Below, one piece after another: positions 24,987 through 32,528 of a DNA stretch of 64,000 bases; the stretch's first letter is position 1, and each line of letters starts with the position of its first letter. The position numbers and the translations under genes are program-made. The DNA comes from Palsa-513 sp036510225 (GTDB lineage Bacteria > Actinomycetota > Thermoleophilia > Solirubrobacterales > Solirubrobacteraceae): the NCBI GenBank assembly GCA_036510225.1, contig DATCEH010000029.1, forward strand, positions 62,001-126,000, given 5' to 3'. The notes beneath the pieces were generated by a model that saw only the letters and a list, made by a program, of their open reading frames with translations, had not been told where the DNA came from and ran no database searches.

Positions 24987-25873
24987 GCCGTCGTGTCGGC
25001 GTGGCGGCGGGCGTACTGCTGAGCGCGTCGATGCGATGCTCGGTGTAGGGGTGCGTCGCGCCCGAGATGAACTGGAAGGGGGTCGGTCGGTCGTTCTCCA
25101 GGGCGTTGCGCTCGAGCGCGCTGGCGAGCTCGTCGGCGAGGCCGAGCCTGGCGGCGTACTCGTCGGCCTTGTACTCGCGGGTCCGCCACCACGCGTCCCA
25201 CAGCGGCCCGACGAGCCTCAGCAGGGCGTGACCGGACCCCAGGCCGACGAGGGCCGCGAGCGGCGCGAGCAGGGACCCGCCACTCTCGATCATCGCGTTG
25301 CGGACCGGGATCAGCAGCCGGGCCGGCGTGGACAGCCTGGCGACGGCGACGGTCAGTTGGCAGTCGGTCGTGTTGAGATGCCCGAGCTCGTGCGCGATGA
25401 CTGCCGTCAAGCCGGGGTCCTCGAGGGTGAAGCTCGTGATCATCATCATGTCGCCGAACGCCGCGGCGTTGAACTCGGGGTCGGCGAGCACGAACCACGC
25501 CCCGGGGACGGCGGACCGTCGGGTCGCGCTCATGGATCTCGGCGAGCGCGTCGTCGACCAGTTCGCGCTCACGCTCAGACGGCGCGCGGCCACCGGTCAT
25601 CGTCTGCCACGCGCGGCCGGCGCCCAGCGGACAGACGAGCGCGGTCAGCGACCAGACGAGCGGCCCGACGACGACCGCGGTGAGGATCACGTTCGCGGCC
25701 AGGCCGTTCGGGTCGTGGTGTGTGAGCAGGAGTCCGATCTCCACCGGGACGTAGAGCAGCACGCCGCGCACGAGGCCCGCGACCAGCGCCAGTCCGAAAG
25801 TCAGGGCGTAGAGCAGCATCCACGGCAGATCGCGGGCGCGGCCCTCCAGGGGGTAGAAGCGTCGCGTCGACAT
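24983..25873 (-). pseudogene. M48-family metallopeptidase, two frame changes
   Basis: The protein can be rebuilt from two frames. The first (from ATG 25873) gives MSTRRFYPLEGRARDLPW, two membrane helices and EIHERDPTVRR. At about 25,530 the frame changes to the one reading AVPGAWFVLADPEFNAAAFGD, the zinc site HELGH (IAHELGHLNTTD), the third-ligand region REYKADEYAARLGL and HPYTEHRIDALS. Near 25,020 it must change back to reach the stop at 24,983 that overlaps the next gene. HtpX-like M48 proteases act in the membrane on misfolded proteins. Two compensating frame changes mean either decay or sequence error. Confidence 0.65.
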
Positions 25874-25903
25874 TCGGGGCCTCCCGTCTCGCTCTTGCAG
25901 GGG

Positions 25904-26029
25904 TCACTCCACGCGCTCCGACGACACCTTCCCGACCGGGACACCCCTGGCCGGAAATGCTGCTCGGCCGCCGGCGGGCGGCGGCTGCTTCAGCGCCGCC
26001 CGCGCGACTGCGCGCGGCGCTCCTAGACC
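25904..26029 (-). pseudogene. severed 3' end of the excisionase-like gene
   Basis: Forty-one codons plus TGA (GLGAPRAVARAALKQPPPAGG...VGKVSSERVE) lie directly left of the IS110-family insertion. Joining base 26029 to base 27527 restores an uninterrupted 125-residue frame with the excisionase-like N-terminal part. It ends 30 nt before the M48 start. Confidence 0.55.
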
Positions 26030-26068
26030 ATATGGACGGCCGTTCTTTCCGTCCGTTGGGGGTGTGAG

Positions 26069-26130
26069 GGTCGGCACCCGCGCATGAGGTGCGCGGGTTG
26101 AGGGTCCAGGATCTGGCCTGGGCCCCGACC
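26069..26130 (+). ncRNA. structured left non-coding end, candidate bridge RNA
   Basis: GGTCGG (26069-26074) pairs with CCGACC (26125-26130) around an 8-bp hairpin ACCCGCGC-ATGAGGT-GCGCGGGT (26076-26098) and a small hairpin CCAG-GAT-CTGG. IS110-group elements are known to express a bridge RNA from the non-coding end upstream of the transposase. Pairing is seen; expression and role are inferred. Confidence 0.4.
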
Positions 26131-26150
26131 GCAATCATGGGGGTGCCGAC

Positions 26151-27239
26151 ATGGGACAGGTTCGCAGTTGGGCGGGTCTGGATGTGCACGCGGCGAAGGT
26201 CGTCGCGGTGACTGTCGATAGCGAGTCGGGAGAGATGCAGACGCGGCGGCTGTCGGGCCGCACGGTGGACATCGTCGAGTTCTGCTCGAGTCTGGCTGGC
26301 CCGGTGAGGGTCGCGTATGAGGCGGGGCCGACGGGGTTCACGCTCGCGCGGGCCCTCGAGCGGGCCGGTGTCGGGTGCGTGATTGCGGCGCCGGGGAAGA
26401 TCGAGCGGCCGGCGCAGGACCGTGTGAAGACTGACCGGCGTGACGCGGAGCGCCTCGTGCGGCTGCTGATGATCGGTGGACTGAGCCCGGTCAGGGTTCC
26501 CGGCAGCGACGAGGAAGCGATCCGGGATCTCGTGCGAGCGCGCGAGGACGTGCGGGGGGACTTAATGCGTGCCCGTCACCGGGTCGGGAAGATGCTGTTG
26601 CGTCACGACATCGCCTTCGAGGGGCCCGGTGGGAGGTGGTCGGTTGCTCACCGCGGCTGGCTCGGCGGCTTGGAGTTGCCTGATCGTGGCGCGCAGATCA
26701 CGCTGTTGGACTACCTGGGCGCCGTCGACGCGCTCGTCGTGCGCCGCGACGCGCTGGAGACGGCGATCGGCGAGCTCGTTCCCGACTCGCCTTGGGCTGA
26801 GACCGTCAGCCGGTTGCGGTGCCTGCGAGGCATCGACACGTTGAGCGCGGTCGGATTGTGCGCGGAGATCGGAGACTTCGAGCGCTTCGAACGCGCTGGG
26901 CAGCTGATGAGCTACCTCGGCGTCGTCCCGAGCGAGGACAGCTCCGGGGAGCGTCGCCGCCAAGGCCAGATCACCAAGAGTGGCTCCCGTCACGCCCGCC
27001 GGCTGCTGGTCGAGGCAGCGTGGCACTACCGCCGCGCGCCCGCTAAAGGGCAGATCCTGCAGCGCCGCCAAGAGGGCCAATCCCAGCACGTGATCGCGCT
27101 CTCGTGGAAGGCGCAGCAGCGCCTGCACCGCACCTGGCAGCGCCTCGACACTGACCGCGGGAAGCGCCGCACGATCGTCGCGGTCGCCGTCGCCAGAGAA
27201 CTCGCCGGGTTCTGCTGGGCAATCGCCAACGCCGAATAG
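26151..27239 (+). CDS. IS110-family transposase
   Basis: 362 residues. The N-terminal RuvC-like DEDD domain has Asp11 (GLDVHAAKV), Glu57 (YEAGPTGF), Asp95 and Asp98 (KTDRRDAERL). The C-terminal Tnp_20 domain carries RLRCLRGIDTLSAVGLCAEIGD, YLGVVPSEDSSGERRRQG with the proposed catalytic serine, and GSRHARRLLVEAAW. These recombinases insert at sites chosen by a bridge RNA. The gene is full length and open, so the element may be active. Confidence 0.95.
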   Translation: MGQVRSWAGLDVHAAKVVAVTVDSESGEMQTRRLSGRTVDIVEFCSSLAGPVRVAYEAGPTGFTLARALERAGVGCVIAAPGKIERPAQDRVKTDRRDAERLVRLLMIGGLSPVRVPGSDEEAIRDLVRAREDVRGDLMRARHRVGKMLLRHDIAFEGPGGRWSVAHRGWLGGLELPDRGAQITLLDYLGAVDALVVRRDALETAIGELVPDSPWAETVSRLRCLRGIDTLSAVGLCAEIGDFERFERAGQLMSYLGVVPSEDSSGERRRQGQITKSGSRHARRLLVEAAWHYRRAPAKGQILQRRQEGQSQHVIALSWKAQQRLHRTWQRLDTDRGKRRTIVAVAVARELAGFCWAIANAE

Positions 27240-27468
27240 CTCGGCCTGCACCACGTCGGTCAAGGAGACGGCGGGACCAACCCGACCACTCACTACGCGC
27301 GAGAGCATCCGCGATGTGGCTATGAGCAGCCCGCGAGCACCGGGGTGACGCTCGATCCTAGACAGCGGGCTCTCACGACGAAACCCGGTCCTGCGGTACC
27401 CAACCCGCGCATATCAGCCTGACCGCGCGTCGCGCACCAGTCGGGCCCGCCGCCTCCTTGATCGACAC

Positions 27469-27493
27469 GATGCCCGCCCTGGCCGCGGGCATC
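27469..27493. repeat. 9-bp-stem hairpin near right end of the IS110 element
   Basis: GATGCCCGC-CCTGGCC-GCGGGCATC, perfect. In the IS1111 subgroup the guide RNA comes from the right end, so this is an alternative place for a bridge RNA within the 270-nt right non-coding end. Confidence 0.45.
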
Positions 27494-27526
27494 TGGTGCT
27501 GAGGGTTGACAAACGGCCGTCCATAT

Positions 27527-27778
27527 CAGCCACGCGACCAATTCGTCGATGTCGAACCGCACGTAGTGCCCCAGCTTGTGATGCGGCACCTGCCCAGCCC
27601 TGGCCTGCGAGAGCAGCCACGACGGCGGGACCTGCATCAGCTCCGCCGCCCGGTTCGCGTCGACCAGCGCGCTCGCCGCGCTGACACCCCTTGCGCCGGT
27701 CAATCGGGCGCGTGCGCCGCGACTCGGCGCCGGCTCCCCGCTGTGGTCGGGGATCGTCGTGCGTGCCTGGAAGCTCAC
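27527..27778 (-). pseudogene. excisionase-like helix-turn-helix gene, cut by IS110 element
   Basis: Starting two bases after the TraG stop, 84 codons encode a Pro/Arg-rich leader and an excisionase-type helix-turn-helix (LVDANRAAELMQVPPSWLLSQARAGQVPHHKLGHYVRFDIDELVAWL). After that codon the frame passes into the IS and continues as unrelated sequence to 27,320. The natural 3' end is found on the other side of the insertion. Such small MerR/HTH_17 proteins bend DNA for excision by tyrosine integrases; the DNA-binding part is intact, so function may survive. Confidence 0.7.
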
Positions 27779-27780
27779 GG

Positions 27781-29514
27781 TCAGCTCCGTTCCGTCGAGA
27801 TCACGGCCCGGCGGGTTGCACCCGCGTCCCCGGGCCGACCAATCCGCGCAGCGTACCCGCCCCGCCCGCCAGTGTCGACATCACGCCCGGGTTCGTGTCG
27901 TGCGAGCGTGCTCCACGGCGCTGTCGCGTAGAACGGTGTCGCGTGGAGGAGGCCCCAGCTCGCGCCCCTGACGAGCAGGGCCCGCCCAGTCGGGATTGCC
28001 GCTACCTCGCCCGGCGACAGTGTCCGCTGCCGTGTCGTCGAGTACGCGACGGTCTCCGAGTGTGTCGTCGTCTCCGGGCTCCACTTGCTCGTGCTGCTCC
28101 TTGTCACGCCGATCGTCGAGCTGACGAGCTGCCGGTCGTACTCCCCGAGCACGAGGCTGACGGCCTCGAGCGTCTTCGGGTCGCAGACGCCTGGCAGGAT
28201 CAGTTTCGTCTGGAACAAGGAGAGCATGCCGTCGGCGGCCTGGTCGCCCCACCGCGCCCGGGCCTGGCTGAGGTCTTGGAGGCACGCGAGGACGTGCAGA
28301 CCCTGCCCACCAGCCTCGCTGACGAGGGCGGGGAGGTCGTGGATCGGTGCGATGTTCGCGACCTCGTCGAGACACAAGAACACCGGTAGCCCCCGGATCC
28401 CGCTCGCGGCGCGGCGATACGTCGCGTGACGAATCTGCTCAAGCAGCCCGACGACGAGCGGCGCGCAGAGCGCCTGGCGGTGCGCGGGCGCCGTGATGAA
28501 CACCGTGTCCGACGAGCCGGCGAACTGGTCGGGGTCGAAGTTCGGGGCGGCCGCCGCCTCCCGCGCGGCGTCGGTGCTGTACAGCGCGAGCACGCCCGCG
28601 GTCGCGGAGAAGATCGACGAGCGCTCCCGCTGATCGGTCCGCGCGATGCCCTCCAGCACGTCGCACGCCACCTCGGCCTGCTCACGCTCGAGCACCGCGC
28701 CCGGCTCATCCAGATCGTGGCGCAGCACCCAACGCACGACGTCCGCGATCGGCTGCTCAGACCGGTTCGCCGCAAGCAGCAGCGGCGCGAGCAGCGCCCC
28801 AGCGCGCTCTGACCAGTGCTGCTCGCTCTGCGTGCCTTTCCCCACCGTCGGCGCGGCGAGCGTCATCGCGCGCGCCATCAGCAGCGCCTCATCCCAGCAC
28901 CCGGCCGCAGCGACCGGCGACCACGACAACCGCCGCACGCCCTCCACCCTGGCGCCGGCGTGCTCGCCGGTCGGGTCGAACAGCCACACGTCGCCCGACC
29001 GTCGGCGGGCCGCCAGCGTCGCGTGGAGCACGTCGAGCTTCGTCGATGTCGACACGCATGCCCCCGGCGCCGCCAGCAGCGCGGGGATGACGACGCCGCT
29101 CGTCTTGCCCGACCTGGGCGGGCCGAGCAGCAGGACGCCGTGCTCGGGGTCAGCGAACACCCAGGCTCCCCGGTTCGCGCCGAGGTACGCGCCGCCGCCC
29201 GCAGCCGCCGCGTGATCGCGAACCAACCCGAACGGGTCCAGGCTGCTCGCGACGCCCGCGGGGGCCGAGACGTCGGACTCCCGGTCGCTGGCCGCGCGCG
29301 CCGCGAGGAACCTGTAGCCCACGACGAGAGCACCGATGACCAGGCCGTCGCTGAGCAGCGTTGTGAACGGATGCGACCCGGGGTGCAGCCATCCCCACCA
29401 CCACACGACCCACACGACGACCAGCCCGAGCGCGATGCGCCGCCCGATCCCGTGTGACTGCCCTGGCGCCGGCCGGTCTTGATGTTCCGGTCCCCAGCTC
29501 CTACTCGATGCCAT
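27781..29514 (-). CDS. TraG/VirD4-type conjugative coupling protein
   Basis: 577 residues from ATG 29514. Two membrane helices (about 25-42 and 55-72) precede the ATPase domain with Walker A GPPRSGKTS at 131-139 and Walker B in VFLCLDEVANI; the TraG-D motif LHVLACLQDLSQARARWG follows. It would bring the relaxase-DNA complex to a mating channel and pump DNA. It overlaps the relaxase gene by 14 bases and is followed by the excisionase-like gene, so relaxase, coupling protein and excisionase form an operon. The missing channel genes must be supplied by another element. Confidence 0.92.
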   Translation of the reverse strand: MASSRSWGPEHQDRPAPGQSHGIGRRIALGLVVVWVVWWWGWLHPGSHPFTTLLSDGLVIGALVVGYRFLAARAASDRESDVSAPAGVASSLDPFGLVRDHAAAAGGGAYLGANRGAWVFADPEHGVLLLGPPRSGKTSGVVIPALLAAPGACVSTSTKLDVLHATLAARRRSGDVWLFDPTGEHAGARVEGVRRLSWSPVAAAGCWDEALLMARAMTLAAPTVGKGTQSEQHWSERAGALLAPLLLAANRSEQPIADVVRWVLRHDLDEPGAVLEREQAEVACDVLEGIARTDQRERSSIFSATAGVLALYSTDAAREAAAAPNFDPDQFAGSSDTVFITAPAHRQALCAPLVVGLLEQIRHATYRRAASGIRGLPVFLCLDEVANIAPIHDLPALVSEAGGQGLHVLACLQDLSQARARWGDQAADGMLSLFQTKLILPGVCDPKTLEAVSLVLGEYDRQLVSSTIGVTRSSTSKWSPETTTHSETVAYSTTRQRTLSPGEVAAIPTGRALLVRGASWGLLHATPFYATAPWSTLARHEPGRDVDTGGRGGYAARIGRPGDAGATRRAVISTERS

Positions 29515-32170
29515 AGCCTCGTCCTCTCGCTCGTTCTCGTTCCTGCTGCTCACGCAGCACCCGTCCAACCCGGCTCTCAACACGAGTCGACTCCTGCTCA
29601 TGCTCAACGCCGCCCGCGCCGCGATCAACGGGGCCGCGGGTCACGCTCGCCTGCTGCGCGTGACTGACCGACACGCGATCCGCGAGCCGCCCGATCAGAT
29701 CCGCGTCCGTCCCCTCCTCGCCAAGATCCTCCCGCGAGACGTACACATCAGTCCGGTCCCGCGCCCGGCTCAACGCCACGTACGCCCGCTCGCGGTCGCT
29801 CTGCCAGCCACCCGTCAACACCAGCGCCCGGTCGGTGGTGAGGCCCTGCGCCTTGTATACGTGCTGCGCATAGGCGAGCCGGACGTCCCGGAACTCGCGA
29901 GTCGAGAACGCGACATCCCGCGGCTGGGGCTCGTCGGTCCGCAACACCACCCGGTCGGTCCGCCCATCGACGCTCAGGACCTGGCCGCGCGTCCCGTTCT
30001 CGAGTCGCTCCTCACCCGCCGGTCGCAGCTGGCCGGTCAGGATCACGTCATCGCCGGACCGCAGGTCGTAGGGCCGGCCCGGCAGACTTGCGCGGCGCAG
30101 TCCGAGCTCACCCGCCGCGACCCGCCGTTCCTGGGCGGCCGCGTTCAGGCGGTCAAGCTCGTCGTTGGACGCGTCGGTCAACATCACGACCCGCGCACCC
30201 GGCTGCTCGCTGCGAGCGCGCGCCCAGTCGTCGACCATCCGCTCGCCCGCCTCCCCACGCGCGTCCTCGACATGCAGGCGGTCACGACTCGCGTATCCGG
30301 CCAGGGCCCGCTCGGCGTCGCCGGCGCGGAGCTGCGCCCACGCGTCGCGCTCCCAGGCGTTCTGGGCTCGGTGGACCTCGGTCAGCTCCGCGGTCGGCGC
30401 GCGCTTCGTGATCTCGCCGAACAGACCGCCGGCTCCGATCGGCGAGAGCTGCCAGTGATCGCCGACCAAAAGCAGCTTCGCCCGCGACTCGCTCGCCGCC
30501 TCGACCAGCTTCGACAGGCGCCGCGTGTCGGCCATCCCCGCCTCGTCGACGACGATCACCGACCGCGCGTCGAGGCCAAGGTGACCGTGCGCATGGCGGG
30601 TCGTCAGCGCGTCGACGGTCATCGTCTCCGCGATCCCTGAGTCCGCGCCCAGCCGCTTCGCCGTCGCTCCTGCCACGGCCGTGCCGATCACGCGACCGCC
30701 GTCGCGCTCCCACGCCTCCCGCGCCGCGCCGATCACGACGCCCTTCCCCGTCCCCGCCTGACCGACCAGCACCGCAACACCACCACGGCCCGTCACCGTC
30801 CCCAGGGCGTCCTGCTGCTCGCGACTCAACGCGCCGCCGAGCCGCTCGCGCGCCGACTCACGCGCCACGTTCAGCGTCGACTCGGACACGCCGGGGGCGT
30901 CGCCAGTCGCGAGCTCGTCGGTCAGCTCGAGCGTGCGCAGCTCGAGGTCGCGCAGCTCACGCGTCGTCCACCACCCGCCATCCAGCTCGACCAGCTCGCC
31001 GCTGCGCGTCAGCTCGGCGACGATGTGCCGCGCCTGCCCGGGGCGCATCACCCCGGCCGCGAGCTCCGCGGCCCGCGCGTCCAGCTCACGCCGCTCGACC
31101 ATCGACCGGTCACGCGCCAGCACCCCGAGCAGATCGCTGCCGACCGGCCGCGACTCATGACGCGGTTCCAATGCGAACAGGGCCTGCCCGCTCGCCCGGC
31201 TCAGGCCGTGCTCCCCACCGACCGCACGCCACGCCTGATCGACGTCGACCTGCCTCAGCACAGTCTTCGTGCCCCGCGTCGCGACCGTCAACGCACCCAG
31301 CTCGCCCGCCCGCGGCTCCCGGCCATACCGCTCACGGAATGTCCGCGCGGCCCGCTCGATGTCCTCCGTTCTGGCCGACCAGCGCTTCGCGAGCTCGGCC
31401 GGCACCCCCGCGACCTCGAAGTAGCGGCCGTCCTTGCCCTGGCCGCCTCGAACGTCGAGACCAAGCTCGCCGAGCGAGTAGGCCAGCTCCGCCCTGTACC
31501 ACGCCCCGTTGACTCGCGCCGAGCGGAAGAGCTCCCTGGAGTCGACCGCCGCGAACACGCCGTCCCTCCGCTCCGCAGCGACGACCACGACATGGGAGTG
31601 GAGCTGCGGGTCCGGCACGCCGTCCATCTCCTGACCGCGGGTCAGTCGCGACGACGTGTGCACGAACTCAGCTCGGACCAGACTGCTCGCCGGCTCCCAC
31701 CGCAGCACGCCCCACTCACGCCGGCGGACCAGCTCGACGTCGCGCTCGACCCTCCTCATCGCGCTCGCGATCGCACCACGATGCGCCGCCTCGATCTGCG
31801 CCCGCCGATACGGCCCCGACACCGCCCACAGCGCCGACACCGACTTCGGCGCGCTGAACGTCAAGTCGATCCCCGCAACCCGTGACCCGTCGCCACCGAC
31901 CGGACGGATCGCGACGCCCGTGACCGGGTGGCGGCCGTTCATGAGCGAGACAAGCGCGTCCCGCTCGACCGGCGCGTCAGGCGCGATCCCGAGGCACCCG
32001 AGCGCCGCAGCTGAACCCTGCCAGCGACCCGTCTCGCCGTCCGTCTCGCCGCCGACGTAGTAGTCGCCGCGACCCCGCGCCTCGGTCAGGTACGCCGCGA
32101 ACCCGCTGGCCGCGTCACTCGAGATCTTGTGCGTCGACTGCATCGCCAGCCGACCGTAGAACCCGCCCAA
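29501..32170 (-). CDS. MobF-family relaxase-helicase (TrwC/TraA type)
   Basis: 889 residues (or 880 from the Met at 32143). The relaxase domain (about 10-310) has Tyr37-Tyr38 in GDYYVGG as candidate nucleophiles, and the metal-binding histidines in EFVHTSSR (His171) and PDPQLHSH (His191, His193). The second half is an SF1B helicase with Walker A GQAGTGKG at 470-477, Walker B VIVVDEAGM and the final motif LAYAQHVYKAQGLT. It nicks oriT, stays bound to the 5' end and unwinds the strand to be moved. Immediately upstream is the R388-like hairpin/nic sequence. Confidence 0.95.
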   Translation of the reverse strand: MGGFYGRLAMQSTHKISSDAASGFAAYLTEARGRGDYYVGGETDGETGRWQGSAAALGCLGIAPDAPVERDALVSLMNGRHPVTGVAIRPVGGDGSRVAGIDLTFSAPKSVSALWAVSGPYRRAQIEAAHRGAIASAMRRVERDVELVRRREWGVLRWEPASSLVRAEFVHTSSRLTRGQEMDGVPDPQLHSHVVVVAAERRDGVFAAVDSRELFRSARVNGAWYRAELAYSLGELGLDVRGGQGKDGRYFEVAGVPAELAKRWSARTEDIERAARTFRERYGREPRAGELGALTVATRGTKTVLRQVDVDQAWRAVGGEHGLSRASGQALFALEPRHESRPVGSDLLGVLARDRSMVERRELDARAAELAAGVMRPGQARHIVAELTRSGELVELDGGWWTTRELRDLELRTLELTDELATGDAPGVSESTLNVARESARERLGGALSREQQDALGTVTGRGGVAVLVGQAGTGKGVVIGAAREAWERDGGRVIGTAVAGATAKRLGADSGIAETMTVDALTTRHAHGHLGLDARSVIVVDEAGMADTRRLSKLVEAASESRAKLLLVGDHWQLSPIGAGGLFGEITKRAPTAELTEVHRAQNAWERDAWAQLRAGDAERALAGYASRDRLHVEDARGEAGERMVDDWARARSEQPGARVVMLTDASNDELDRLNAAAQERRVAAGELGLRRASLPGRPYDLRSGDDVILTGQLRPAGEERLENGTRGQVLSVDGRTDRVVLRTDEPQPRDVAFSTREFRDVRLAYAQHVYKAQGLTTDRALVLTGGWQSDRERAYVALSRARDRTDVYVSREDLGEEGTDADLIGRLADRVSVSHAQQASVTRGPVDRGAGGVEHEQESTRVESRVGRVLREQQERERARGRGYGIE

Positions 32171-32528
32171 CCAGCCCGCAAGGGGGCCTCAACCTCACCG
32201 AATCTCAGCGCACCTGAGCGCATCTGACCGAAGGACTCTTAATATTTCGGTAGCCCTTACACGCCGGGACCGGCACCCCCGGGTGCGTATGGTCTGCGTC
32301 GTCGTTGGCTGGCATCGTGAGCTTCGGTCGGCGGACGACCGAGGTTCTCGGCACCGCAGGCAGATCAGCACGTTCTGGGAGGCCGCGGTGCGCCACGAAG
32401 CAACCCCGCCGGCCGAAGCCTTGAAGCGCTTCGTCTCGGTGCAGTCGCTACCGCGCTAGACGGGCACCTCGTGGCGTCGGTAGAGGAGCGCCGTTCGGTC
32501 AGGCTCAAGGCATCGGCGTATACCGCCG
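32171..32528. other. relaxase upstream region, candidate oriT locus
   Basis: Non-coding between divergent genes. It holds a 10-bp tandem repeat (GCGCACCTGA, GCGCATCTGA at 32208-32227), an inverted repeat ACCGAA/TTCGGT around an A+T-rich stretch (about 32227-32251) and the hairpin/nic candidate at 32,273. Confidence 0.6.
32273..32295 (+). other. oriT: candidate oriT nic site, R388-like
   Basis: Hairpin GCACCC-CC-GGGTGC followed at once by GTATGGTCT. Plasmid R388, whose TrwC is a MobF relaxase, has a GCACC hairpin followed by GTATTGTCT and is nicked after the final T; the equivalent nick here would be between 32,295 and 32,296. Only one base of the TGCGTATTGTCT core differs. Position beside the MobF gene supports the call. 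Confidence 0.65.

Larger units (their letters stand above)
26030..27526 (+). mobile_element. IS110-family insertion sequence with 15-bp inverted repeats
   Basis: ATATGGACGGCCGTT at 26030-26044 and its exact reverse complement at 27512-27526 bracket an IS110-type transposase gene. 1,497 bp if these are the ends; true ends could differ by a few bases. It splits the excisionase-like gene. No target duplication is apparent, as usual for the family. Confidence 0.65.
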
